A stretch of 32,260 nt of DNA from Clostridiales bacterium. GTDB taxonomy: Bacteria; Bacillota; Clostridia; Oscillospirales; Butyricicoccaceae. The notes under the pieces are model-generated. The model saw nothing but the letters and a program-made list of their open reading frames with translations. It was not told where the DNA came from and made no database searches. Made by a program: the position numbers and the translations under genes. The stretch is taken from contig JAHZFK010000019.1 of assembly GCA_019421385.1 (NCBI GenBank), positions 28,811-61,070 of the forward strand, read 5' to 3'. Positions 7,371-13,701 of this stretch are shown in pieces (position 1 is the stretch's first letter; the number at the start of each line of letters is the position of its first letter).

Positions 7371-9791
7371 TTATTCGGCTTTGAGATACAGCATACGGAT
7401 GGAGTTGAGCACGCATAGCATGGCGACGCCGGAGTCCGCGAACACCGCCAGCCACATGGATGCGATACCCGCAAGACCAAGCACCATGACGAGCAGCTTG
7501 ATGCCCAGCGCAAACACGATGTTTTGCCGTGAGATGCGGCGTGCATCGCGCGCAATCTGCACGGAGGCCGGGATGGAGGACAGATCGGCGTTCATGAACA
7601 CTACGTCTGCGGCTTCGATTGCCGCGTCCGCGCCGCTGCCCATCGCTGCGCCCACGTCTGCCCCCGCGAGCACGGGTGCGTCGTTGATGCCGTCACCGAC
7701 GAACATCACCGCACCGTGCTTTTCGCGCAGCTCTTGGAGCGCGGTCAGCTTATCTTCGGGCAGCAGCCGTGCGCGCACCTCGTGGATGCCGAGTTCGTGC
7801 GCGACCGCGTCGGCGGTTTCCTGCGCGTCGCCGGTCAGCATGGCGGTGGTCAGTCCTAGCGTCTGCATACGGTGCATCGCCTGTTTTGCGTCTGCCTTGA
7901 CCGTGTCCGCAATTACAATGTGTCCGAGCAGCCGTCCGTCCTGTGCAAGCAGCACCTCGGTGCTGCCCGGTGTGCCGGTAAAGCCTGCAAGGTCGATGCC
8001 GTGCCGCTCGAGCAGCTTGCGGTTGCCGCACAGCACGGTTTTGCCGCCGATAACGGCTTCCACGCCCTCGCCCGCCTGTTCGCGGATGCTGTCCGCGGTC
8101 GGATGGTCGGTCTGGCAGGCGGCAAGGATGGATTTGGCGATCGGGTGGGTGGATGCGGCTTCACAGGCGGCTGCGAGCTGCAGCAGCGCGACGGCTTCCA
8201 TGTTTGCGCCCGCAGCAGGCACGACCTGCTGCACGGCGAAGTTGCCGCGAGTAATCGTGCCGGTTTTATCCATAACAATGGTTTTCACGTCGCTGAGTGC
8301 CTCGAGCGACACGCCGCCCTTGAATAAGATGCCACGCTTAGAGCCGGCGCCGATGCCGGCAAAATAGGTCAGCGGTACGCTCAGCACAAGCGCGCACGGA
8401 CAGGAAATGACGAGGAAGGTCAGCGCGGTGTATATCCAGTGTCCCCAGTTGCCGGTGACAATGCCGGGGACAAGGGCGGTCAGTGCCGCGATACCGACCA
8501 CAGCGGGCGTATAAACACGCGAAAAGCGTGTGATAAAACGGTCGATTTTGGGCTTGCGTGCGGCAGCGTTCTCCACGCTGTCCAGAATGCGCTGCACCAT
8601 GCTCTCGGCCAGTACATGGGTAACGCGCAGCTTGAGCACGCCGTCCGTATTGACGCAGCCGGAGAGCGCGCGGTCGCCGGGTGCAACGCGTACCGGCACC
8701 GGCTCGCCGGTGATGGCAGCGGTGTCCAAACGGCTGATACCTTCGACCACTACGCCGTCGAGCGGGACACGGTCGCCCGGGCGGACGAGTACAATATCAT
8801 TGACCTGCGCATCAGCGGCAGGAATGGTCTGGGTATTGCCGTCCGGCAGGACACGGTTTACCGTTTCCGGTCGGAGATCGACCGCCTGCATGATCTGGCG
8901 GCGTGAGCGCTCGACCGCGCGATCCTCAAAGTATTCGCCGATGCGGTAGAACAGCATCACGCCGACCGCCTCATCGGACGCGCCGATCGCCCATGCGCCG
9001 ATGGTTGCCAGCGACATGAGGAAGTTTTCGTCAAAGATTCGGCCTTTGCCGATGTTGCGCACAGCCGTGAGCAGCACGCGCCAGCCGAGCAGCAAGTACG
9101 CCGCAAGCATGGCGACCACTTGCGGCACACCGTCAAGCACCAGTTCACCAAGCAGGAACAGTCCCGCGCCGATGAGCAGCTCGGCCAGTGTGTGTCCGCC
9201 GGTTTCTTCGTCGTCCTCTTCGGGTGCGATGACCTTGGTCGCGCTTTCGATCGAGGTGCAGATCTCGCGGATGCGGGGCAGCAGCGCGTCCGGATCATCG
9301 CCGGTCACGCGCAGCTGGCGGGTTTCGAATACCAATGTGCAGTCGTGCACGCCGTCCAGACGGCTGATTTGGTACTGCATTTCTGCCGCACAGTGTGCGC
9401 AGCCAAGGTTTTGCAGCGTGTAAACACGCTGTTTGTTGTGTTTGTAGGCGGCGTGCGGTGCGGAATGGTGCTCATGATGTTCGTGGTGATGGTGCTCATG
9501 GCCGCAGTCGCAGGCGTCATCGTGATGGTGATGGTGTTCATGGCCGCAGTCGCAGGCATCATCGTGGTGGTGATGGTGCTCGTGTCCGCAGCCGCAGGCA
9601 TCACCGTGGTGATGGTGGTGCTCGTGTGCACAATCACAGGTATCATTGTGGTGATGATGATGCTCATGATCGCCGCTACAAACAGAGGAGTGGGGATGAG
9701 TGTGAATATGAGGGTGTGTCTCTGCATGTGCGTGGGGGTGAGGAACACTTTCGGGCGCAGATGCAGGCACAGAGGATTCGTCGAATGCCAT
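7371..9791 (-). CDS. Zn/Cd/Pb-type P1B-ATPase (ZntA/CadA-like) with His/Cys-rich N-terminus
   Basis: Membrane pump that exports divalent metals at the cost of ATP. I place the start at ATG 9791 (806 residues): AGGAGG lies eight bases upstream, whereas the ATG at 9830 has no ribosome binding site and lies in the operator region near the expected transcript start. Features in order: His-rich tail (about 18-113) with four 14-residue repeats, HMA domain with GCAHC (130-134), membrane helices, the CPC metal site at Cys464-Cys466, phosphorylation site DKTGT at 508-512, the HP motif (STHPIAKS), GDGINDAP near residue 700, and C-terminal helices. CPC with an HP locus and a His-rich tail points to Zn(II)/Cd(II)/Pb(II), not Cu(I). 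A consensus promoter and an ArsR/SmtB-like operator precede it, but no regulator gene is in the window. Confidence 0.94.
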   Translation of the reverse strand: MAFDESSVPASAPESVPHPHAHAETHPHIHTHPHSSVCSGDHEHHHHHNDTCDCAHEHHHHHGDACGCGHEHHHHHDDACDCGHEHHHHHDDACDCGHEHHHHEHHEHHSAPHAAYKHNKQRVYTLQNLGCAHCAAEMQYQISRLDGVHDCTLVFETRQLRVTGDDPDALLPRIREICTSIESATKVIAPEEDDEETGGHTLAELLIGAGLFLLGELVLDGVPQVVAMLAAYLLLGWRVLLTAVRNIGKGRIFDENFLMSLATIGAWAIGASDEAVGVMLFYRIGEYFEDRAVERSRRQIMQAVDLRPETVNRVLPDGNTQTIPAADAQVNDIVLVRPGDRVPLDGVVVEGISRLDTAAITGEPVPVRVAPGDRALSGCVNTDGVLKLRVTHVLAESMVQRILDSVENAAARKPKIDRFITRFSRVYTPAVVGIAALTALVPGIVTGNWGHWIYTALTFLVISCPCALVLSVPLTYFAGIGAGSKRGILFKGGVSLEALSDVKTIVMDKTGTITRGNFAVQQVVPAAGANMEAVALLQLAAACEAASTHPIAKSILAACQTDHPTADSIREQAGEGVEAVIGGKTVLCGNRKLLERHGIDLAGFTGTPGSTEVLLAQDGRLLGHIVIADTVKADAKQAMHRMQTLGLTTAMLTGDAQETADAVAHELGIHEVRARLLPEDKLTALQELREKHGAVMFVGDGINDAPVLAGADVGAAMGSGADAAIEAADVVFMNADLSSIPASVQIARDARRISRQNIVFALGIKLLVMVLGLAGIASMWLAVFADSGVAMLCVLNSIRMLYLKAE
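9465..9668 (-). repeat. 42-bp tandem repeats coding the ATPase His/Cys tail
   Basis: Four in-frame 42-base units (9501-9668) and a shorter fifth encode a repeat of the form HEHHHHHxDxCxCx (14 residues). Units 3 and 4 are identical in protein sequence; units 1 and 2 differ at the linker. Each unit offers six His and two Cys, suggesting a metal-buffering or sensing tail. DNA repeats of this kind can change copy number by slippage. Confidence 0.9.
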
Positions 9792-9812
9792 AGGAACAGC
9801 CTCCTGATCTAT

Positions 9813-9848
9813 ATATGAATAATTGCTCATATGTTCATGTATTCATAT
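9813..9848 (-). promoter_or_regulatory. Palindromic operator at the metal ATPase promoter, ArsR/SmtB-like
   Basis: A 36-base imperfect palindrome begins ATATGAATA and ends with its complement TATTCATAT. It contains four ATGAA/TTCAT-like half-sites, resembling operators of ArsR/SmtB-family zinc or cadmium repressors (for example CzrA, SmtB). It covers the -10 element and the expected transcript start, where bound repressor would block transcription. The regulator is not in the window. Confidence 0.65.
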
Positions 9849-9873
9849 TATGACATCGCAGATGGTTTGTCAA
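9845..9873 (-). promoter_or_regulatory. Sigma-A promoter of the metal ATPase gene
   Basis: On the minus strand a perfect -35 TTGACA (9868-9873) and TAATAT (9845-9850) are 17 bases apart. Such a strong promoter fits control by a repressor at the overlapping palindrome. Confidence 0.87.
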
Positions 9874-9903
9874 TACGGCATGATCAAAAAAGATGCACAA
9901 AAG

Positions 9904-9929
9904 AAAAAGCCGTCAATTGACGGCTTTTT
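9904..9929 (-). terminator. Terminator of the EamA transporter gene, overlapping its stop codon
   Basis: A perfect 26-base palindrome (AAAAAGCCGTCAA and complement) forms a GC stem ending in a T run on the minus strand. The stop codon at 9913-9915 and the last sense codons lie within the hairpin. Confidence 0.85.
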
Positions 9930-10818
9930 GATTGGTTTTATCCGGCAGCTGCGCCAGAACAATGGCGGCAAATACCAGTACGCAGCCCAGCAGTTCCCGA
10001 CCGGACAGCGTTTGCCCCAGAATGACCCAACCGGCAAGCGCGGAAATCGACGATTCCAGACTCATAATGAGCGATGCAACGGTTGGATTCATGCCCTTTT
10101 GGCCGATGATTTGCAGCGTATAGGCTACGCCGGAGGATAATGCGCCCGCGTACAGTACCGGCTTCCATGCAGCCAGCAGTGCGCTCAGGCTGGGGTCCTC
10201 AAAGATCAGCATACCCACACCTGCTATCGCAGCACAGACAAAAAACTGGATGCAGGACATTTTGACGCTGTCGGTCAACGGGGAAAAATGGTCGATCACC
10301 AGAATATGTACCGAAAATAGGATCGCACAGAGCAAGGTAAGCAGGTCGCCGAAGTTGATACTCAGCCCATCGGTCAGGCACAGAAAATACAGTCCCGCAA
10401 TAGCGAGTACAACGCCGCACCAGACCAATTTGCCGCATTTGCGGCCGAGCAGCAGGCCAAGCAGCGGTACAATCAGGATATAACAGGCGGTTAGAAAACC
10501 CGATTTGCCGACCGTGGTATACAGCAGGCCGATCTGCTGCAAAATACTCGCAAAGCACATGACCGCACCGCAGCACGCACCGGCGATGAACAAGGTTTTG
10601 CGCGCGCGCCGCTTTTCCTCTGCGGTTTCGTTTGCATGGCTTGGGCCGTTTTTGTGCAGCACCGCCACTACGGGCAGAAGCACGATGCCGCCGATCACGC
10701 TGCGCGCGAACAGGAAGGTGAACGGGCCGATATAGTCCATGCCGACGGTCTGCGCCACGAACGCCACACCCCAGATGGTGGCAGTGAGCAGCAGGATCAG
10801 AGAATTGCGGATTTTCAA
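9913..10818 (-). CDS. EamA-family drug/metabolite transporter (DMT), 10 predicted membrane helices
   Basis: Inner-membrane transporter of the EamA (DUF6) family; the substrate is unknown. The sequence is a series of hydrophobic segments, beginning with a helix containing LLLTATIWGVAFVAQ and the typical DYIGPFTF turn, and shows two related halves with a second GWVILG motif near the end. The longest frame starts at GTG 10827, but AAGGAG is then only one base away. TTG at 10816-10818 sits ten bases after AGGAG and gives the N-terminus MKIRNSLILLL, like relatives, so I prefer it (301 residues). The gene lies between the metal ATPase and the tRNA operon, with terminators on both sides, so it appears to be a single unit. 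No clear promoter is seen in the short gap after the tRNA terminator. Confidence 0.88.
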   Translation of the reverse strand: MKIRNSLILLLTATIWGVAFVAQTVGMDYIGPFTFLFARSVIGGIVLLPVVAVLHKNGPSHANETAEEKRRARKTLFIAGACCGAVMCFASILQQIGLLYTTVGKSGFLTACYILIVPLLGLLLGRKCGKLVWCGVVLAIAGLYFLCLTDGLSINFGDLLTLLCAILFSVHILVIDHFSPLTDSVKMSCIQFFVCAAIAGVGMLIFEDPSLSALLAAWKPVLYAGALSSGVAYTLQIIGQKGMNPTVASLIMSLESSISALAGWVILGQTLSGRELLGCVLVFAAIVLAQLPDKTNQKAVN

Positions 10819-10855
10819 GGCGGGCACGCTCCTTTGCGTGAATTTTTCAATACAT

Positions 10856-10890
10856 AAAAAAACGAACCGTTTAAAACGGTTCGTTTTTTT
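10856..10890 (-). terminator. Terminator of the tRNA operon
   Basis: Arms 10856-10872 and 10874-10890 are complementary over 17 bases; the practical core is CGAACCG with CGGTTCG. On the minus strand it follows the tRNA-Thr CCA end at once and finishes in seven Ts. Confidence 0.92.
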
Positions 10891-10965
10891 GGAGCTGCTG
10901 ACCGGATTTGAACCGGTGACCTCATCCTTACCAAGGATGCACTCTACCTACTGAGCTACAGCAGC
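10890..10965 (-). tRNA. tRNA-Thr (anticodon GGT)
   Basis: The 76-base cloverleaf has a 7-bp acceptor (GCTGCTG with CAGCAGC), anticodon stem CATCC/GGATG with loop TTGGTAA, a TTCAAAT T-loop and an encoded CCA end. It reads ACC and ACU codons. It is the last tRNA in the minus-strand operon. Confidence 0.97.
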
Positions 10966-10969
10966 AAAG

Positions 10970-11045
10970 TGGCAGGGGCAGTAGGGATCGAACCCACGGC
11001 ACTCGGTTTTGGAGACCGATGCTCTACCAGCTGAGCTATACCCCT
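10970..11045 (-). tRNA. tRNA-Trp (anticodon CCA)
   Basis: The 76-base cloverleaf has acceptor AGGGGTA paired with TGCCCCT (one G-U), anticodon stem TCGGT/ACCGA with loop CTCCAAA, and an encoded CCA end. The CCA anticodon reads UGG and gives no sign of UGA being a regular Trp codon. It lies four bases from tRNA-Thr. Confidence 0.97.
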
Positions 11046-11048
11046 GTA

Positions 11049-11124
11049 TGGCTCCTCAAGTTGGACTCGAACCAACGACCCTGCGGTTAACAGCCGCATG
11101 CTCTACCAACTGAGCTATTGAGGA
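11049..11124 (-). tRNA. tRNA-Asn (anticodon GTT)
   Basis: The 76-base cloverleaf has acceptor TCCTCAA paired with TTGAGGA, loop CTGTTAA with anticodon GTT, and an encoded CCA end. It is the first tRNA of the operon, three bases before tRNA-Trp. Confidence 0.97.
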
Positions 11125-11177
11125 ATGTAAAAACGCTGGTATGAAAACTGCAAGTTTCTATCGCAGTTAGCCTAAAC

Positions 11178-11207
11178 ATTATAGCGCGCAAAAGGAAAAG
11201 TTGTCAA
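11178..11207 (-). promoter_or_regulatory. Sigma-A promoter of the tRNA-Asn-Trp-Thr operon
   Basis: On the minus strand perfect TTGACA (11202-11207) and TATAAT (11178-11183) hexamers are 18 bases apart. A GC-rich stretch (GCGCGC) just before the -10 lies within an otherwise AT-rich region. The expected transcript start is about 45 bases before tRNA-Asn. Confidence 0.92.
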
Positions 11208-11240
11208 GAGAAAATTCAAAGAAAAAACGGAAAATTTCGT

Positions 11241-11291
11241 AAAAACCGTTGACCGGCCTGCGGCGGACGGAGGAAAGCATCCGCCGCAGGC
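11241..11291 (-). terminator. Probable terminator of the iron alcohol dehydrogenase gene
   Basis: Two 12-base arms (11256-11267 and 11280-11291, GCCTGCGGCGGA and complement) form a strong hairpin after the stop codon. The T run (complement of 11241-11245) comes only after about ten more bases that can form a small CCG/CGG stem. Confidence 0.6.
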
Positions 11292-11302
11292 GGCAGGGGG
11301 GA

Positions 11303-12481
11303 TCATTCGGCCAAGCGGTAAATGGCAAGAATGGCGTCCTTATCGAGCGGAGTATAGCTCTTAACCGGGCCTTTTACTGTACGCATCGTGTTTTCCGCGA
11401 GCGTTTCATAGTCCGCAGGCTTGATGCCGAGCTGCGACAGATGCACCGGCATACCAATCTCTTCGAAAAAGCGCTTCATGGTCAGGATGCCTTCGCCCGC
11501 GGTGCGCTCAGGGCAAGCAAAGTCCATCTCCACGCCGAATACGCGGTTTGCCAGTTGCGCAAAACGCGGAATGTCGTTTTTCATTTCGTACATTGCCCAC
11601 GCCGGGAACAGAACGGACAGACCTGCACCATGCGCGATCTCGTCGCGGAAGGCGCTCAGCTCATGCTCGAGCTTGTGCACCGGGAACAGACGGCCGCGGC
11701 CGCAGCCGGTGTAATCGTTGTGTGAAACGCTGCCCGCCCACATAAGCGTGGCGCGCGCTTCGTAATCATTCGGGTCGGCAATGGCACGGCGGCCCGCGTC
11801 GCGTGTGGCGATCAGCACGCCCTCCGCGATGCGGTCGGTAATGTCGCTTTCGCCGCCTGCGGGGGTGAGATAGCGCTCCAACGTGTGCATCATGATATCC
11901 ACGATGCCGCAGCCGGTCTGGAATTTTGAGACGGAAAACGTGTTTTCCGGATTGAGGAAGCTGATGCGCGGGCGGTTGGTCTGGCTGGTGATGCCGCGTT
12001 TCTCCTTGGTTTCCTCATTGGTCAGCACGCAGGAGTTGCTGCTTTCCGAACCGGAGGCAGCCAGCGTCAGTACCGTGGCGATGGGCAGGGTTTTGTCCGG
12101 CGCGGTGCCGGTCGAGGCGAATTCCCACGGGTCGCGCCCTGTAGCAACGCCCATGCCGATGCCCTTGGCGGAGTCGATGACCGAGCCGCCGCCGACGGCG
12201 AGAATGAAGTCGATCCCTTCGCGCTGGCACAGTGCAATACCCTTGCGCACCATGGACACCTTGGGATTTGGCTCGACGCCGCCGAATTCAATAAACGACA
12301 ATCCGGCTTCAAACAGACTTTTCTCCACGCGGTCCAGCAGGCCGGATGAGCGCGCGCTCGACCCGCCGAAATGCACCAGCACGCGGTGCGCGCCGATTTC
12401 CTTCAGTTTCGGGCCGATCTGTTCTTCGATACCACGGCCAAAGACTATTTCGGTTGTTGTATGGATGGTGAAATTCAGCAT
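11303..12481 (-). CDS. Iron-containing alcohol dehydrogenase (butanol dehydrogenase/YqhD type)
   Basis: NAD(P)H-dependent reduction of aldehydes to alcohols, a common step in clostridial fermentation; the true substrate is unknown. The nucleotide-binding motif GGGSVID is at residues 97-103. The metal ligands expected from YqhD/BDH are present as Asp195, His199 (DIMMH), His269 (VHKLEH) and His284 (IAHGAGL). I place the start at ATG 12481 (392 residues, MLNFTIHT) because the -10 box lies at 12524-12529, so the longer frame from 12544 would start upstream of the transcript. An AGGA lies ten bases before this ATG. The gene diverges from the PF06541-type protein; their promoters overlap. A small inverted repeat, GAGT-N6-ACTC (12509-12522), covers the expected transcript start and might be an operator. 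Confidence 0.93.
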   Translation of the reverse strand: MLNFTIHTTTEIVFGRGIEEQIGPKLKEIGAHRVLVHFGGSSARSSGLLDRVEKSLFEAGLSFIEFGGVEPNPKVSMVRKGIALCQREGIDFILAVGGGSVIDSAKGIGMGVATGRDPWEFASTGTAPDKTLPIATVLTLAASGSESSNSCVLTNEETKEKRGITSQTNRPRISFLNPENTFSVSKFQTGCGIVDIMMHTLERYLTPAGGESDITDRIAEGVLIATRDAGRRAIADPNDYEARATLMWAGSVSHNDYTGCGRGRLFPVHKLEHELSAFRDEIAHGAGLSVLFPAWAMYEMKNDIPRFAQLANRVFGVEMDFACPERTAGEGILTMKRFFEEIGMPVHLSQLGIKPADYETLAENTMRTVKGPVKSYTPLDKDAILAIYRLAE

Positions 12482-12523
12482 AGCGGCGACATCCTGCCCT
12501 TCATTTTGGAGTAAGTTAACTCT

Positions 12524-12552
12524 ATTATACCTGTACCCTTGCAAAAAGTCAA
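12524..12552 (-). promoter_or_regulatory. Sigma-A promoter of the alcohol dehydrogenase gene
   Basis: On the minus strand TTGACT (12547-12552) and TATAAT (12524-12529) are separated by 17 bases. Its -35 lies between the -35 and -10 of the opposing promoter, so the two probably compete for polymerase. Confidence 0.88.
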
Positions 12553-12567
12553 AAAATTAGATAGAAT
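12539..12567 (+). promoter_or_regulatory. Divergent sigma-A promoter of the PF06541-type gene
   Basis: TTGCAA (12539-12544) and TAGAAT (12562-12567) are 17 bases apart; each hexamer has one mismatch to consensus. The expected transcript start, near 12574, lies upstream of the TTG start at 12623. Confidence 0.72.
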
Positions 12568-12622
12568 AATAAAACAGGCATCAAGGAAGATTTTACATCA
12601 TTGGGAAAGAGGGTCTGCCCCT

Positions 12623-13519
12623 TTGTTTTATGACTATTCTGCCCCGCAGTGGCTGCTCATTTTCTATCTGTACTGTGTGCTGGGCTGGTGTTTTGAATCC
12701 ACGGTCGTATCCGTGCAGCAGCGCCGGTTTGTCAACCGCGGCTTTCTGCGCGGGCCGATGCTGCCGATCTATGGCTTCGGGGCAACGATTCTGCTGCATG
12801 TTTCGCTGCCGCTGTATGACCGACCGGTGGAATTGTTTTTTGCGAGCATGGTTGCGGCGACGGCGTTTGAATATGTCGTCGGCGTGATCATGGAAAAATT
12901 ATTTAAGGTGAAATACTGGGATTACTCCACGCACCGGTTCCAGTTTCAAGGGCGCATCTGCCTGCAATCCTCGCTCTGCTGGGGCTTCTTGGGATTGATT
13001 CTCGCGCGGGTGATTCATCCGCCAGTGGAAACCATCGTGGTGGTGCTGCCGTTCTGGCTGCTGATCGTGGTGGATATTGTGCTGTCGGCGATGTTTGTCA
13101 GTGACGTTGCGGTATCCGTGCGCACGGCGCTCGATTTGGCCCGTATGCTGGAGGAACTCGACAAGCTGCGCGAGCAGGGCGCGGAACTGCGGCAGCAGCT
13201 TTCCGAGACTGCGCTGGTCAAGCTGACAAATCTATCCTATCGTGTGGATGAGGCGCGCGGCGAATGGTCGGAGAAGATGGACGATGCGCGCGAGCAGTTT
13301 TCCGAACGCATGGACGATGCCCGCGAGCAGCTTACCGACGCGAAAGAGCAGATTTTGGCGCGGCTCGATGAGCTGCAAAACCGCTTTGACGAGCAGGCGG
13401 CGAACCTTGGCCGCATCCGCAAGAGCATGTTGCGCGGCAACCCGACGGCACGGTCAGCACGGTATGATGCGGTGCTGCAGCGCCTGAAAAAGCGGATTGA
13501 TCCGCGCCGCCGTGGTTAA
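12623..13519 (+). CDS. PF06541-type membrane protein ('putative ABC transporter permease') with coiled-coil tail
   Basis: The N-terminal half matches the widespread Firmicutes family called putative ABC-transporter type IV (PF06541/CmpB), of unknown function: WLLIFYLYCVLGWCFES, RRFVNRGFLRGPMLPIYGFG and later QGRICLQSSLCWG, with about five membrane helices. The C-terminal part, from about residue 170, is charged and helical, with hendecad-like repeats (EKMDDAREQF, ERMDDAREQL) that should form a coiled coil. It ends in a basic segment. The longest frame begins at TTG 12539, inside the -35 box, so it cannot be right. TTG 12623 has GAGGG eight bases upstream and puts the first helix near the N-terminus (298 residues). 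No ABC ATPase gene is adjacent, so the transporter label is doubtful; a scaffold or envelope role is equally possible. Confidence 0.83.
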   Translation: MFYDYSAPQWLLIFYLYCVLGWCFESTVVSVQQRRFVNRGFLRGPMLPIYGFGATILLHVSLPLYDRPVELFFASMVAATAFEYVVGVIMEKLFKVKYWDYSTHRFQFQGRICLQSSLCWGFLGLILARVIHPPVETIVVVLPFWLLIVVDIVLSAMFVSDVAVSVRTALDLARMLEELDKLREQGAELRQQLSETALVKLTNLSYRVDEARGEWSEKMDDAREQFSERMDDAREQLTDAKEQILARLDELQNRFDEQAANLGRIRKSMLRGNPTARSARYDAVLQRLKKRIDPRRRG

Positions 13520-13525
13520 AACTAC

Positions 13526-13552
13526 GCAAAATGCACAAAATGATGCAAAATG
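13526..13552 (+). repeat. Three direct AAAATG repeats upstream of nifS
   Basis: AAAATG occurs at 13528-13533, 13537-13542 and 13547-13552 (within GCAAAATG or CACAAAATG), spaced 9 and 10 bases, about one helical turn. A separate direct repeat GCGCGTTTC is found at 13567-13575 and 13599-13607, 32 bases apart. Both lie upstream of or within the nifS promoter. They may be regulator sites; nothing identifies the protein. Confidence 0.5.
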
Positions 13553-13588
13553 ACGGGATTCTGTACGCGCGTTTCGTCAGTTTTTCGC

Positions 13589-13618
13589 TTGCTAAAATGC
13601 GCGTTTCAGGTGTATATT
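13589..13618 (+). promoter_or_regulatory. Probable promoter of nifS-nifU
   Basis: TTGCTA (13589-13594) and TATATT (13613-13618) are 18 bases apart. This leaves a leader of about 75 bases before the nifS ATG. The leader shows no riboswitch pattern I recognise. Confidence 0.6.
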
Positions 13619-13701
13619 AGTAGTACCCGGAGAACCTATCGTTTTAGTGGTGTATCCGTGATTTGTGTATCCCCTTTTTGGAGAGAAAGGCTTGATATAA
13701 G

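Noticed and set aside
9465..9668. CRISPR array suggested by regular repeats
   Set aside because: The units are contiguous without unique spacers and are in-frame coding repeats.
9120..9818. Plus-strand frame with a hydrophobic, membrane-like repeat (MVLMAAVAGVIV)
   Set aside because: It is the antisense of the His/Cys tandem repeats of the metal ATPase; it has no ribosome binding site, and its repeats arise from the opposite-strand 42-base units.
10739..10954. Plus-strand reading frame ending in LLTGFEPVTSSLPRMHSTY
   Set aside because: Its end is the antisense of tRNA-Thr and its start the antisense of the EamA gene; this is a well-known false protein produced by tRNA genes.
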